From positions 1 to 42,047 of the forward strand of contig NZ_AUML01000042.1 of the NCBI RefSeq assembly GCF_000430665.1: DNA of 42,047 bases, in the 5' to 3' direction. Shown one piece after another: positions 1-8,572 of this stretch (its first letter is position 1; each line of letters begins with the position of its first letter). The DNA is from Aquimarina muelleri DSM 19832. Lineage in GTDB: Bacteria; Bacteroidota; Bacteroidia; Flavobacteriales; Flavobacteriaceae. The notes under the pieces are model-generated. The model was not told the DNA's origin. It worked only from the letters and a program-made list of their open reading frames with translations, and made no database searches. Made by a program: the position numbers and the translations under genes.

Positions 1-306
1 TGTGATTCTGAGGATATTCAAATCTTAAAGGGAGTGATTTCTAAAGATCACGTTCATATGCATTTAGAGTATCGTCCATCTCAAAAAGTAAGTGATTTAG
101 TTAAGAAATTAAAAGGTAGAAGTTCTAGAAAGCTTCAAGAGGAATTTCCTGAATTGAAGCATAAATATTGGGGCAGACATTTTTGGGGTATTGGATATGG
201 TTGTTGGAGTACTGGTAATATTACTGATGAAATGGTAAATGAGTATTTGGAGCATCATCGAAGACCAGATGATGGTAATGCAACGAATTTCATAATCGAG
301 AAATGA
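1..306 (+). pseudogene. tnpA: IS200/IS605-family transposase TnpA, 3' part (5' end outside window)
   Basis: The reading frame is open from base 1 to the TGA at 304-306. This gives about 101 visible residues of a family that is usually 140-155 long, so the true start lies before the window. The visible part has the HUH motif (HVHMH, bases 49-63), which binds the catalytic metal, preceded by a helix ending GVISKD as is usual in Y1 transposases. The C-terminal WSTGNITDEMVNEYLEHH stretch carries the likely catalytic tyrosine in NEYLEHH. The GTG at 34 is not a credible start because coding sequence continues upstream of it. Two hairpins follow directly after the stop, as expected for the right end of such an element. 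Whether the gene is intact cannot be judged here. It is typed as pseudogene only because it is partial in this window. A RAYT (REP-associated transposase) is the alternative. Confidence -1.
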
Positions 307-311
307 CCATT

Positions 312-366
312 GTGTGACTTTAAGTCACGAGCCCGAACCTATGGACTTTAAGTCCATAGTGGTTCA
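312..366 (+). repeat. Paired hairpins at the right end of the IS200-like element
   Basis: Two stem-loops share the core ACT-TTA-AGT. The first is GTGACT (314-319), loop TTA, AGTCAC (323-328). The second is longer: GAACC + TATGGACT (335-347), loop TTA, AGTCCATA (351-358), then GGTTC (361-365) after a 2-nt bulge. Subterminal hairpins recognised by TnpA are a family trait of IS200/IS605 ends, and their position 8 nt after the transposase stop fits. They could also act as a transcription terminator, but there is no clear T-run. Confidence -1.
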
Positions 367-420
367 GTTATCCAAATAAGTTTTTTTGTAACAACTACTC
401 TTATTGGTACAAGAATTAAA

Positions 421-1239
421 CTATTCAGCTTTTTCCAGAGCTTCAAAAGCTTCTAAAACATTTTTAATAGCCTTTTTTTCTTGTTTACTAATTGTTCTTG
501 TATCAAGATCATCTTTACCAACAAATTTTATCTTTATGGTTTTTCCAGAAGCGATAGCTTTTATCATTGGCATATCTAAACCCTTTATAACTCGATCTAT
601 CCACTCTCTTTTTCCTTCAGATTCTTCTTTTGAGTTGAATTCTCCAGGAGTATATTCTTCTATTTCAAAAGTTTTTCCATCTACAATTATTTCAATTCTT
701 TGAATGAAGAGCCAATCATTTTTAGCGAAATAATTTATAGATAAAGCTAACCATGGTTTTCTTTTTTCTTTTTTACCAATATAGGTCTGAATATAATTTT
801 GATCATTAGTATAATTTGAAGATTTGTCAGAGTACCAAGTTACTTCATTATCAACATCATATTTCTTTTTCATTTTAGAAATAGCATTTTTGTAATCTTC
901 ATTATTATTCTCTTTTAATTGATCTTTTTCGAGGGCTTTAGAGGTTTCAATAATTTCTTTTTCTACTTTTTTAAGTAAACCCTTACCTTTTTTTGTTTCT
1001 TTAGAGTTAGGGTACTTATCTATAAGAGAAATTAGTCGATCTTTACTTTTTAGATACTCTAATGCATCATAATATTCGTTTGCTTGTTCAAAAATCTGAC
1101 TAGGGGTTAACTGACATTCTGCAATTTCATTTTTAAGCTTTTCATTTTCTTGTTTTAATTTGTCAAAGTCGGCTTGCGGAACACCACAACTAACTAGTAC
1201 TATTAAAATGATAATATTAAAAAGTAAACTTGTTTTCAT
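421..1239 (-). CDS. Predicted lipoprotein of unknown function with N-terminal coiled coil
   Basis: This encodes 272 residues. The N-terminus is a lipoprotein signal: a hydrophobic stretch, then the lipobox LVSC with Cys18. It is followed by a heptad-rich segment (about residues 25-42, rich in Lys, Glu and Leu) that should form a coiled coil. A TPR-like helical region follows (about 50-90, ANEYYDALEYLKSKDRLISLI). The C-terminal half is mixed alpha/beta and very rich in Lys and Glu. I do not recognise the domain. The gene stands alone between the IS200-like remnant and the rluF operon, with 455 bp of non-coding DNA upstream. The lipoprotein call is firm and no function can be assigned. Confidence -1.
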   Translation of the reverse strand: MKTSLLFNIIILIVLVSCGVPQADFDKLKQENEKLKNEIAECQLTPSQIFEQANEYYDALEYLKSKDRLISLIDKYPNSKETKKGKGLLKKVEKEIIETSKALEKDQLKENNNEDYKNAISKMKKKYDVDNEVTWYSDKSSNYTNDQNYIQTYIGKKEKRKPWLALSINYFAKNDWLFIQRIEIIVDGKTFEIEEYTPGEFNSKEESEGKREWIDRVIKGLDMPMIKAIASGKTIKIKFVGKDDLDTRTISKQEKKAIKNVLEAFEALEKAE

Positions 1240-1694
1240 AGTTAAGTTTTTATGGTTACTGAGGATTGTTTGTCTTTAAAAACATTGACAAACAGGTAAA
1301 TACAGGTCTTAGGGTTAGTATAAATATAATAAAAAGTTTTAAAAGACATGATTTAGTCACACCTCTGGAGTAAAACCCAACGTACGGCAACGTTTTAAGT
1401 GCTTCAAAATCAAATGTATTTTATAATTGTAAAAAACATATAGATGTTTGTTTATTTTTCTTTTTTACAATCTAACACACAGTTGGGTAGTATGTTTGTT
1501 TTTTATAGTAGTGGTATTGGGCTGCTCAGAAACGATAAATTTAAGTAAGTTGTGTTCTGCCAGACTAAGCTGTTAAGTTTATAAAGAAAATACCACTTGA
1601 TCATGTTTTCTTTAAACGAAAAAACAAAGGTGATTAGCTTATTTTAAAGAACAATAAATTGGTAGGATATTTTATTAGTATAAGATCAAAAGAA
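1240..1694. other. Intergenic region, no gene seen (455 bp)
   Basis: It separates the lipoprotein gene from rluF and should contain the lipoprotein promoter. I see an 8-bp inverted repeat TGTTTGTC (1267-1274) / GACAAACA (1287-1294), 28 bp upstream of the lipoprotein start. A distant 9-bp inverted repeat AGTGGTATT (1510-1518) / AATACCACT (1589-1597) is also present. No ORF with recognisable similarity was found. Confidence -1.
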
Positions 1695-2555
1695 TTAATT
1701 TTTTCGATCTCTACGTTTTTTATCTCTAGTTTTTTGTTTATTGGTATCTTTTTTTTTCGGATTCTTTTGAGTAAAATTCTTAGAAGGATTACTGTTTTTT
1801 TTAATTTTAGGTTCTTCTAATATAGAAGCCTCTTCGGTTTTACTTGAATCCCCTATATCAGAATATAGGATTTTTAATTCTTCATTTGTAATATACCTCC
1901 ATTCACCAACAGGGACATCCAATGTAATATTCATTATCCTAATTCTTTTTAGTTTAATCACATCATACCCCAGATATTCACACATTCTTCGGATTTGGCG
2001 ATTTAATCCTTGTGTTAATATGATTCTAAAATCGTATTTACTGATTTGTTCAACTTCGCATTTGCGTGTTATAGTATTAAGTATAGGGATTCCATTACCA
2101 ATACGTTTGATAAAAAGAGGGCTTATTAGCTTGTTTACAGTTACTAAATATTCTTTTTCATGATTGTTTCTTGCTCTAAGAATTTTGTTAACGATATCTC
2201 CGTCGCTTGTTAAAAAGATGAGTCCTTCACTAGGCTTGTCTAATCTTCCGATCGGAAAAATACGCTTAGGGTAATTAATAAAATCCACAATATTATCTTT
2301 TTCATTTTGCGCTGTCGTACAAACCACTCCTACAGGTTTGTTAAAAGCCAGATAAACATGTTCTTCTTTTGGTTGATTAATACGTTCGCCATCTACGTGC
2401 ACAATATCTTCTGGCGCAACTTTAGTTCCCATTTCTGGAATTTTGCCATTAATAGTTACACGACCTTTATCGATTAGCTTATCCGCCTCTCGACGAGAGC
2501 AATAGCCAACTTCGCTTAAGTATTTATTAAGTCTGGTAAGTTTAGAGTTTTCCAC
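1695..2555 (-). CDS. rluF: 23S rRNA pseudouridine synthase, RluF type
   Basis: This encodes 286 residues. An S4 RNA-binding domain (about 6-60, LTRLNKYLSEVGYCSRREAD) is followed by an RsuA/RluB/E/F-type catalytic domain. GRLDKPSEGL (103-112) holds the catalytic Asp106. NNHEKEY and QGLNRQIRRMCEYLGY match the RluF subgroup, which in E. coli isomerises U2604 of 23S rRNA. Residues from about 235 onward form a Lys/Asn/Arg-rich low-complexity tail absent from E. coli RluF and typical of flavobacterial proteins. The start is GTG at 2555, because no ATG lies near the S4 domain. A sequence close to the Bacteroidota -7 box (CACCTTTG on the minus strand) sits a few bases upstream, so a nearly leaderless transcript is possible in addition to read-through from the hydrolase gene 23 bp upstream. 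Confidence -1.
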   Translation of the reverse strand: MENSKLTRLNKYLSEVGYCSRREADKLIDKGRVTINGKIPEMGTKVAPEDIVHVDGERINQPKEEHVYLAFNKPVGVVCTTAQNEKDNIVDFINYPKRIFPIGRLDKPSEGLIFLTSDGDIVNKILRARNNHEKEYLVTVNKLISPLFIKRIGNGIPILNTITRKCEVEQISKYDFRIILTQGLNRQIRRMCEYLGYDVIKLKRIRIMNITLDVPVGEWRYITNEELKILYSDIGDSSKTEEASILEEPKIKKNSNPSKNFTQKNPKKKDTNKQKTRDKKRRDRKN

Positions 2556-2578
2556 AATGCAAAGGTGGCTATAAAAAA

Positions 2579-3418
2579 TTAATCTTTCAAAAAATCAATA
2601 ATCATATTATCAACTTCATCATGAAATAACGAATGGCCATAATTTTCAGTAGAAATAAAACGTACCTCATTCCAATTTTCACTTATAGCTTCTGCTTCGG
2701 TATAAGGGGCGATAGGGTCATTTTTATCATGTATTAATAGGCCTTTTTTATTTATTTTTTTTGAAAAAATAGAAGCAGAAAATTCTTCAAAATAGAATCC
2801 ATGTTTCTCTTTGAAGTATAAATTTAACGCTTTCATGAATTTAGGAGAGAGTTTTAAAATATCCTGATACCCTTTCATTATTCTAGATAAATCTGATGGG
2901 GGAGCAAGCATTATTAATTTTTCTATTTCTATGCTTGGATAGGTATATTGATGAAATATAGTTGTCATTGCTCCAATAGAATGCCCTAATATGTGATTTG
3001 GGCGATATAATTCTACTATTTTTTGAAGACATTTTGTGTATAGAGGAATATTTAATATTTTCCCAGATGAATTACCATGAGCAGGGGCATCAAATGCAAT
3101 AATATTATATCTTTCTTTATGTAGCTTCTGGATAAGGTTTTTCCAACGATGTGTATTGCTTTCCCATCCATGAACTAAAAGTATGGTTTCTCCCATATTA
3201 GACCATCTATAGGTTTGGATATAGATATCTTCAATTAAAATAACTTCATCTACAGCTTCTTCCAAAAAAAATTCTTGTTCCAGTAATACTTTCCCTTTTC
3301 TTGGAGTAGAAAACAAGATATAGGCTTTGTGAAGCGCCTTTTTTGGGTAAAAAAAGAAAAGAAATTGGATGTATTTTCCAATAATAACAGGTAAATAATT
3401 TTTAAACTTTTCTTTCAT
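2579..3418 (-). CDS. Alpha/beta-hydrolase fold protein
   Basis: This encodes 279 residues of a serine hydrolase. The oxyanion-hole region LLVHGWESNTHRW is at about 80-92 and the nucleophile elbow GHSIGA has Ser147. The acid is Asp234 (HDKNDPIAP) and the catalytic His is His262 (YGHSLFHD). All three catalytic residues are present, so it should be active, but the substrate is unknown. The N-terminal 25 residues are hydrophobic and basic and may form a membrane anchor. Its start overlaps the stop of the upstream cupin gene as ATGA (3415-3418), which indicates translational coupling. rluF follows after 23 bp. Confidence -1.
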   Translation of the reverse strand: MKEKFKNYLPVIIGKYIQFLFFFYPKKALHKAYILFSTPRKGKVLLEQEFFLEEAVDEVILIEDIYIQTYRWSNMGETILLVHGWESNTHRWKNLIQKLHKERYNIIAFDAPAHGNSSGKILNIPLYTKCLQKIVELYRPNHILGHSIGAMTTIFHQYTYPSIEIEKLIMLAPPSDLSRIMKGYQDILKLSPKFMKALNLYFKEKHGFYFEEFSASIFSKKINKKGLLIHDKNDPIAPYTEAEAISENWNEVRFISTENYGHSLFHDEVDNMIIDFLKD

Positions 3419-3783
3419 TCATTTTCACGGTGTACTGTTTCCGGAGTAAACGCCGGAAGACAAATGGCAAGATATTCGCATTCTTCATTAAAGGGATTAG
3501 TATATTGAACTTTTGTGTGTTTTTCTATTTTAATAGATTGACCTGCTTCTAAAACTATTTTTTCATCCTCTATTATAAATTGTTTTTTGCCTCGTATGAT
3601 ATAAGTGTACTCGTCAAATTCTGGAGTTTGAAAAGGCTCACTCCAATTTGGGGGAGCAACCATGTGTGCAATACTTATTTTAGATTCCTTATTGGATGTC
3701 ATTCCAAAATGCTCTTCAATTAATTTTCCGTCTGTTGTCGGAACAATAAACGGAGATTTTTGAATATAATACTTTTTACTCAT
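3415..3783 (-). CDS. Small single-domain cupin protein
   Basis: This encodes 122 residues beginning MSKKYYIQK. I chose the ATG at 3783 rather than a start at 3852 because the longer version would run 61 bases into the preceding lipoprotein gene. The purine-rich AAAAGAAAG lies directly upstream of 3783. The conserved cupin core is FDEYTYIIRGKKQFIIEDE then AGQSIKIEKHTKVQYTNP. It has a Glu and Tyr at the usual metal site but lacks the full HxH pair, so metal binding is uncertain. Such proteins often bind small ligands or act as sugar or polyketide enzymes, and neither is shown here. It is coupled to the hydrolase gene by a 4-bp overlap. Confidence -1.
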   Translation of the reverse strand: MSKKYYIQKSPFIVPTTDGKLIEEHFGMTSNKESKISIAHMVAPPNWSEPFQTPEFDEYTYIIRGKKQFIIEDEKIVLEAGQSIKIEKHTKVQYTNPFNEECEYLAICLPAFTPETVHRENE

Positions 3784-3790
3784 CTTTCTT

Positions 3791-4357
3791 TTAGTTAGAA
3801 TTCCAGTGTATCCAAAAGTTTTTGATCTTTGCAGAATCAGGAATATCTTCAACTTTTATTTTTTTATCTGTGGTAAACTCAAAATCTTTGGATAGTTCTT
3901 TTTTATCTATAGTAAAATAAGCCTGAATACTATCTATAAATATAACAGCTGTACTTAGGGTGTTGTTAATTTTTGAAATTTCGTAATGATCTTTAATATC
4001 TTTAAAAGTACTATTAGAGGATAATCCAGATGCTGTTTTATATCTAGGGTCTATTATTTGAATATTCTCTATAGTAGATGTTGAATCCCCTTCATTATTA
4101 GGTTCTAATATTAAAAGCTTGGCACCTCCTTTTTCAAAAACTTCTATTTCGTTTTTATTATTTAGATATTTATCATTGGTAGCTATTCTTACAACGGAAT
4201 CTTTTGCAAAAATAGAGTCTAATTGTTTGATTTTTATTTCATTAGTTAGTAATCCTATTCTGTTTTTAGTGATTTCAAAAGGATTTTGTTGTTTTTCTTT
4301 TTGACAACTAACGATAAATAACGAAACGAAAAGTACTCGAGAAATTATTTTTATCAT
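3791..4357 (-). CDS. Predicted lipoprotein of unknown function
   Basis: This encodes 188 residues. It has a signal peptide with lipobox IVSC (Cys18) and a mature domain with alternating beta strands (for example VIFIDSIQAYFTID). A conserved-looking C-terminus ends KIKNFWIHWNSN. I do not recognise the family. It lies 7 bp upstream of the cupin start and 39 bp downstream of the HerA-type ATPase gene, so it probably belongs to the same co-directional transcription unit. Confidence -1.
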   Translation of the reverse strand: MIKIISRVLFVSLFIVSCQKEKQQNPFEITKNRIGLLTNEIKIKQLDSIFAKDSVVRIATNDKYLNNKNEIEVFEKGGAKLLILEPNNEGDSTSTIENIQIIDPRYKTASGLSSNSTFKDIKDHYEISKINNTLSTAVIFIDSIQAYFTIDKKELSKDFEFTTDKKIKVEDIPDSAKIKNFWIHWNSN

Positions 4358-4396
4358 GATAAACTAATTATATATTTCTTTTATTAGTAACGTAAT

Positions 4397-5932
4397 TTAT
4401 TTTAATAACTTATTAAGTACTCCCAGAGCACCCCTTATAAAAGTGGCACTGGTTAATACTTTTATAACTGCTTTTTCTGTAGCGCTGGTTCTTCTATTTC
4501 TTGACGAAGAATTAGAGGAGCCTCTATCTAATTTTTCTCTTTCTTTTTTGGCAGCAACCTTTGCTTCTTCAGCTTCAGCTTTTTCTATTTTATCATTTAG
4601 TAGTTCATAAGCACTTTCTCTATCAATTTCTTCGTTATACTTAGGGATAAGTTTTGATTTTTTTAGATGATCCTTTAGTTCCTGTTCGCTTAAAATATCC
4701 ATTCTACTCATTGGGGCGCGAAGCATAGTTGCTGCTAGAGGTGTAGGTCGCCCCTTTTCATCCAGAGCAGATATTAAAGCTTCTCCAATACCTAAGGATG
4801 TAAGTATTTCTTTAGTGTCATAATACTCTGAAATCGGGTAATTTTCAGCAGTTAATTTAATAGCTTTACGATCTTTTGCAGTAAATGCTCTAAGTGCATG
4901 CTGTACTTTCAACCCTAATTGACTTAGTACTCCATCTGGTATATCTGTTGGGTTTTGAGTTACAAAATATAAGCCTACACCTTTAGATCGAATTAGTTTT
5001 ACGATACTTTCTATTTGTCCCATTAATGCATTAGAGGCTTCTTTGAATATTAAGTGAGCTTCGTCTAGGAAAATTACTAATTCTGGTCTTCCGCTGTCTC
5101 CTTGTTCTGGAAATGTGCTATATATTTCGGCAAGAAGGCTAAGCATAAAAGTAGAAAATAACTTGGGCTTATCTTGTATATCTGTTAATCTAATAATATT
5201 TATAACTCCTCTTCCATTTTCATCAATTCTACATAAATCCTGAACTTCAAAAGATTTTTCTCCAAAAAACAGATCTGCTCCTTGTTGTTCAAGTTCTACT
5301 ATTTTTCTCAAAATGGACCCTGTTGATGCTGTAGAAATTCGACCATAGTCTTTTTCTAATTCCTCTTTTCCTTCTCTAGTAGCAAATTGTAATACCTTTT
5401 TTAAATCTTTTAGATCTAATAAGGGTAATTTATTATCATCACAATACTTAAAGATGATAGAAATAATACCTGCTTGCGTTGTAGTAACATCTAAGATTCG
5501 TGAAAGTAAAACGGGGCCAAATTCACTAACTGTAGCTCTAAGGCGCACACCATCCTGATCAGAAAGAGATAGGATTTCTACAGGAAACCCTTTAGCTTCA
5601 AATGGAATTCCTATTTTTTCATGGCGTTCATTAATCTTTGGATGCCCTGGGCTTGCTGCTGCGATCCCACTAAGATCCCCTTTAATGTCCATTAAAAGAA
5701 CAGGTATTCCTTGTTCACTCAGGTTTTCGGCTATGATTTGCAAGGTTTTGGTTTTACCAGTACCTGTAGCCCCTGCAATCAATCCATGACGGTTTAATGT
5801 TTTTAAAGGGATTTTAACATGCGCATTGGCTATAGTTTCTCCTTTATACATGGCTGCTCCCATGGTTATAAAATCACCTTTAGTTATATAACCTTTGTTA
5901 ATATGATCAAAAAATGCCTGATTGTCATTCAT
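4397..5932 (-). CDS. HerA/YjgR-type ATPase (DUF853, helicase HerA-like C-terminal domain)
   Basis: This encodes 511 residues, the usual length for the YjgR/DUF853 family of FtsK/HerA-like hexameric P-loop ATPases. It has Walker A GATGTGKT (54-61), MDIKGDLSG (81-89) and Walker B VIFLDEAH (286-293). A sensor-like VTQNPTDIPDGVL segment and a family-typical C-terminus (AATMLRAPMSRMD then a Lys/Glu-rich helix) follow. The family is thought to be a DNA-translocating or DNA-processing ATPase, but the role of YjgR-type members is not established. There is no NurA nuclease neighbour, which argues against a classical HerA-NurA end-resection pair. It is transcribed divergently from the RidA-type gene and heads the run to rluF. 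Confidence -1.
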   Translation of the reverse strand: MNDNQAFFDHINKGYITKGDFITMGAAMYKGETIANAHVKIPLKTLNRHGLIAGATGTGKTKTLQIIAENLSEQGIPVLLMDIKGDLSGIAAASPGHPKINERHEKIGIPFEAKGFPVEILSLSDQDGVRLRATVSEFGPVLLSRILDVTTTQAGIISIIFKYCDDNKLPLLDLKDLKKVLQFATREGKEELEKDYGRISTASTGSILRKIVELEQQGADLFFGEKSFEVQDLCRIDENGRGVINIIRLTDIQDKPKLFSTFMLSLLAEIYSTFPEQGDSGRPELVIFLDEAHLIFKEASNALMGQIESIVKLIRSKGVGLYFVTQNPTDIPDGVLSQLGLKVQHALRAFTAKDRKAIKLTAENYPISEYYDTKEILTSLGIGEALISALDEKGRPTPLAATMLRAPMSRMDILSEQELKDHLKKSKLIPKYNEEIDRESAYELLNDKIEKAEAEEAKVAAKKEREKLDRGSSNSSSRNRRTSATEKAVIKVLTSATFIRGALGVLNKLLK

Positions 5933-5982
5933 AGTTGCATATTTTTTTTGATAAAAATAGGGATCTTAACTTTTTTATTGAA

Positions 5983-6018
5983 ATTATAATCTACTTTTAA
6001 TAGAAAGTAGATTATAAT
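5983..6018. promoter_or_regulatory. Perfect 15-bp-arm palindrome in the divergent herA-like/ridA intergenic region
   Basis: ATTATAATCTACTTT (5983-5997) is followed by a 6-base loop and the exact complement AAAGTAGATTATAAT (6004-6018). It lies between two divergent starts (5932 minus, 6044 plus), 25 bp before the RidA-type start. There is no T-run, so an intrinsic terminator is unlikely. A dimeric repressor site or a 5' UTR hairpin is more likely. Confidence -1.
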
Positions 6019-6043
6019 ACTAATTTAAAAATATATATTATTC

Positions 6044-6502
6044 ATGAAAATACTAGTAATGCTTAGTTGTTTTTTTGTGTTTATAACTAGTTGTAAAACA
6101 AAGTGTTTAAAGACTGTAGATACAGTTGTCTTTCATAAAACACACGAGTCTAAAAAAAGTGAAGCTCCATTTTCCGATATTGTACAGGTTGGAAATTTGT
6201 ATTTTCTTTCTGGTCAAATAGGTATGAACCATAGTGTTAGGGAATTGGTAGATGGTGGCATAGTACCTGAAACTAAACAGACTTTGGAAAATATTAAGGC
6301 GGTTTTAGAAAATCATGATATGAAAATGGAAAACGTTGTAAAATGTACTGTGATTTTGGCAAATATCGAAGATTTTTCAGCTTTTAATGAAGTGTATAAA
6401 AAATATTTCCCAAACAAACCAGCAAGAACAACTTTTGCAGCAAAAGGACTTGCAGTAGGGGCTAGGATAGAAATAGAATGTGTAGCTGTTACAACTAAAT
6501 AA
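6044..6502 (+). CDS. RidA/YjgF-family protein exported as a lipoprotein
   Basis: This encodes 152 residues. Cytosolic RidA is about 128 residues, and here a lipoprotein signal with lipobox ITSC (Cys17) precedes the Rid domain (about 38-150). Motifs include FLSGQIGM, TKQTLENIKAVLE, NKPARTTFAAKGLA (Arg128 at the position of the substrate-carboxylate Arg of RidA) and IEIECVAV with the conserved Glu. Cytosolic RidA hydrolyses reactive enamine/imine intermediates from PLP enzymes. The key Arg is kept here, so activity is plausible, but the protein should act in the periplasm or on a membrane face, where the substrate is unknown. The gene is alone, with a palindrome upstream. Confidence -1.
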   Translation: MKILVMLSCFFVFITSCKTKCLKTVDTVVFHKTHESKKSEAPFSDIVQVGNLYFLSGQIGMNHSVRELVDGGIVPETKQTLENIKAVLENHDMKMENVVKCTVILANIEDFSAFNEVYKKYFPNKPARTTFAAKGLAVGARIEIECVAVTTK

Positions 6503-6816
6503 CTATGAAATAAAGTTTTTAGCTTACTTAATATCTTATAAAAGATAATAAAATAATATTTGTTTAAATATCTCCTGATTTTGTTAAAATATAATGAAAT
6601 ATTATTTTTTTTAATAATATTTATTCAGGAAATTAATGGTTACCTTTAAGTACCCCTATTTGAAGTTAGTGTAAAAATGAATTTTTTCATTTCAGATTAA
6701 ACTTCTTTTTTTTGATTCTGAATTTACTTACCGTATAATTAACTGTTTTCTAGAAAAAAAATATTTTAGGTAAATTCTATATCAGTTATAATAAATTAAT
6801 ATAAAGATTTTAATAC
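6503..6816. other. Intergenic region (314 bp) with an AT-only stem-loop
   Basis: It contains a 10-bp stem AAATATTATT (6597-6606) / AATAATATTT (6613-6622) around a T-only loop. This is nested inside TCCTGA (6573-6578) / TCAGGA (6625-6630). It may end ridA transcription or belong to the kinase 5' UTR. No ORF was found. Confidence -1.
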
Positions 6817-8556
6817 TTGTATATTTTGATAAAAAAAATCCTATTTATCTTTAGTATATATTATTTGCCAATTTTAGGGTTAAGCTCTTTAATTGTTAAG
6901 TTAGCTTATGATAAGCAGTATAGTAACCTAGATACATTACAGAAAAAAGACCTTTATTATAAGAAAAAACTAGTAAAAGAACTTTTGAATCCGATAATAG
7001 CAAATGTGTTTTATTGGAGTAACTATAATTTTTCAGAAAATGATTTTGATCCTAAAATGAATGGAGGATTAGGAAAAGAATTTGGAGATTTTTTGATAGG
7101 GATGAGTAACTACAGTCAATTTCGATTGATAGATAATATGGGGCAGGAAGTTTTTAGACTTAATAGAAGTGAAAAAGGCAATGTTTTAAGAGAGGCAATT
7201 TTACAAGATAAAAGTTATAGCAAATATTTTCAAAATACAAACCAGCTTAAAAAAGGACAGATTTACCTATCCCCCCTTAACTTAAATGTTGAAAACAATA
7301 TTTTAGAAATACCATACTCTCCAACAATAAGAGGTAGTGCCCCCATATTTGATTCAGAAAACAAAAGGTTGGGAATTGTTATTATAAATTTTAATGCACA
7401 AAAACTTTTAGAGATTTTAAAAAATGATGATGATTATTCTTTTACATTAATAGATAATAAAGGAAATTATTTAGCAACGAAAGATAAAAAGAAAGATTTT
7501 TCTCATATAATACCAAATCAAGAAAAAAGTAATTTTGCCTCCATGCATCCAAAGGTTTGGAATATTCTAAAAAAAGAAACAGACACTTCGTTTGTAAAAG
7601 ATAAGGACTTATGGGTTAAAATTCAATTTAATTTTAAGGTAGAGCTAGCAAATCTTCCTGTTTTTCAATATAAAAATTCAGATATAGAAACATCTAATAA
7701 TTGGTTGTTGATTAATCAAATCCCATATGAATTAATACAGAAAAAACTAAATAAATTACTATTTGCAGTTTTAGTTTTTAATATACTGGTTATTATTTTT
7801 TTGTTTTGCTTTGTGTTACTTAGATTAAAAAGTAAAAAAGCAAAAAAGGAATATTTAAGAGAACTAAAAAGCATAAATAAAAAGTTAGAAATTCGTAATT
7901 ACCAACTTAAAGGATATAATAATATGGTAGCTCATAACCTTAGAGCTCCTGCTACAAGTATTTCTGCATTAATATCTATTTTAGTCTCTAGCACAACTTA
8001 TGATGAGGCTAAAGTCTTATTTCCTAAACTAACAACTGTAACTTCTAATATTAATTTATTAGTAGATGATTTGTTTACATATGTAGAGATACTTAACAAT
8101 GATAAACCAAAAATAGAACGATTAGATTTGAATGAAATAGTCAATAGTGTTTTAAATATACATAAAGATACTTTACTAAGTAATTCGATTCATGTTACTC
8201 AAGAGTTTGTCGAATGGAATGAGGTGCAATTTTCTCGGGATTATTTGAAAATTGTACTACAAAACTTAATATCTAATGCTATAAAATATAGGAATTTAAA
8301 AAATAATTCCTATATTTATATAAGGTCTTCATTTAAGAACAACAAAAAAATCATTACTATAAAAGACAATGGACTAGGTATAAATTTGAATAGATATAAT
8401 CATGAAATATTTAAGTTTCATAAGAGATTTCATAAAGGGGTCTCTGGAAGAGGAATGGGACTGTTCATTACAAAAACAATATTAGAGTCATTAGGAGCAA
8501 GAATAGAAGTGGAAAGTAAAATTAATGAGGGGACAATTTTTACTATAATATTTTAA
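6817..8556 (+). CDS. Membrane sensor histidine kinase with extracytoplasmic sensor domain
   Basis: This encodes about 579 residues. Transmembrane segment 1 is at about 5-28, followed by a periplasmic domain of about 285 residues that looks Cache/PAS-like (repeated YSFTLIDNKGNYLAT-type strands). Transmembrane segment 2 is at about 314-335. The kinase core has an H-box NNMVAHNLRAP with His373, an N-box NLISNAIKYR (483-492), a D-box IKDNGLGI (Asp517) and a G-box GRGMGLF (544-550). All ATP-binding motifs are intact. An in-frame stop lies directly upstream at 6811, so translation must start at TTG 6817 or TTG 6826. No ATG is near. The receiver gene starts 16 bp after its stop, giving a two-gene two-component system. 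The signal is unknown. Confidence -1.
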   Translation: MYILIKKILFIFSIYYLPILGLSSLIVKLAYDKQYSNLDTLQKKDLYYKKKLVKELLNPIIANVFYWSNYNFSENDFDPKMNGGLGKEFGDFLIGMSNYSQFRLIDNMGQEVFRLNRSEKGNVLREAILQDKSYSKYFQNTNQLKKGQIYLSPLNLNVENNILEIPYSPTIRGSAPIFDSENKRLGIVIINFNAQKLLEILKNDDDYSFTLIDNKGNYLATKDKKKDFSHIIPNQEKSNFASMHPKVWNILKKETDTSFVKDKDLWVKIQFNFKVELANLPVFQYKNSDIETSNNWLLINQIPYELIQKKLNKLLFAVLVFNILVIIFLFCFVLLRLKSKKAKKEYLRELKSINKKLEIRNYQLKGYNNMVAHNLRAPATSISALISILVSSTTYDEAKVLFPKLTTVTSNINLLVDDLFTYVEILNNDKPKIERLDLNEIVNSVLNIHKDTLLSNSIHVTQEFVEWNEVQFSRDYLKIVLQNLISNAIKYRNLKNNSYIYIRSSFKNNKKIITIKDNGLGINLNRYNHEIFKFHKRFHKGVSGRGMGLFITKTILESLGARIEVESKINEGTIFTIIF

Positions 8557-8572
8557 TTTAAATAAGAAGGAT

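Noticed and set aside
1510..1597. Distant inverted repeat AGTGGTATT/AATACCACT, with another AGTGGTATT at 32292-32300
   Set aside because: Nine-base matches 70 bp apart in AT-rich DNA are not convincing on their own, and the surrounding sequences do not align beyond a few bases.
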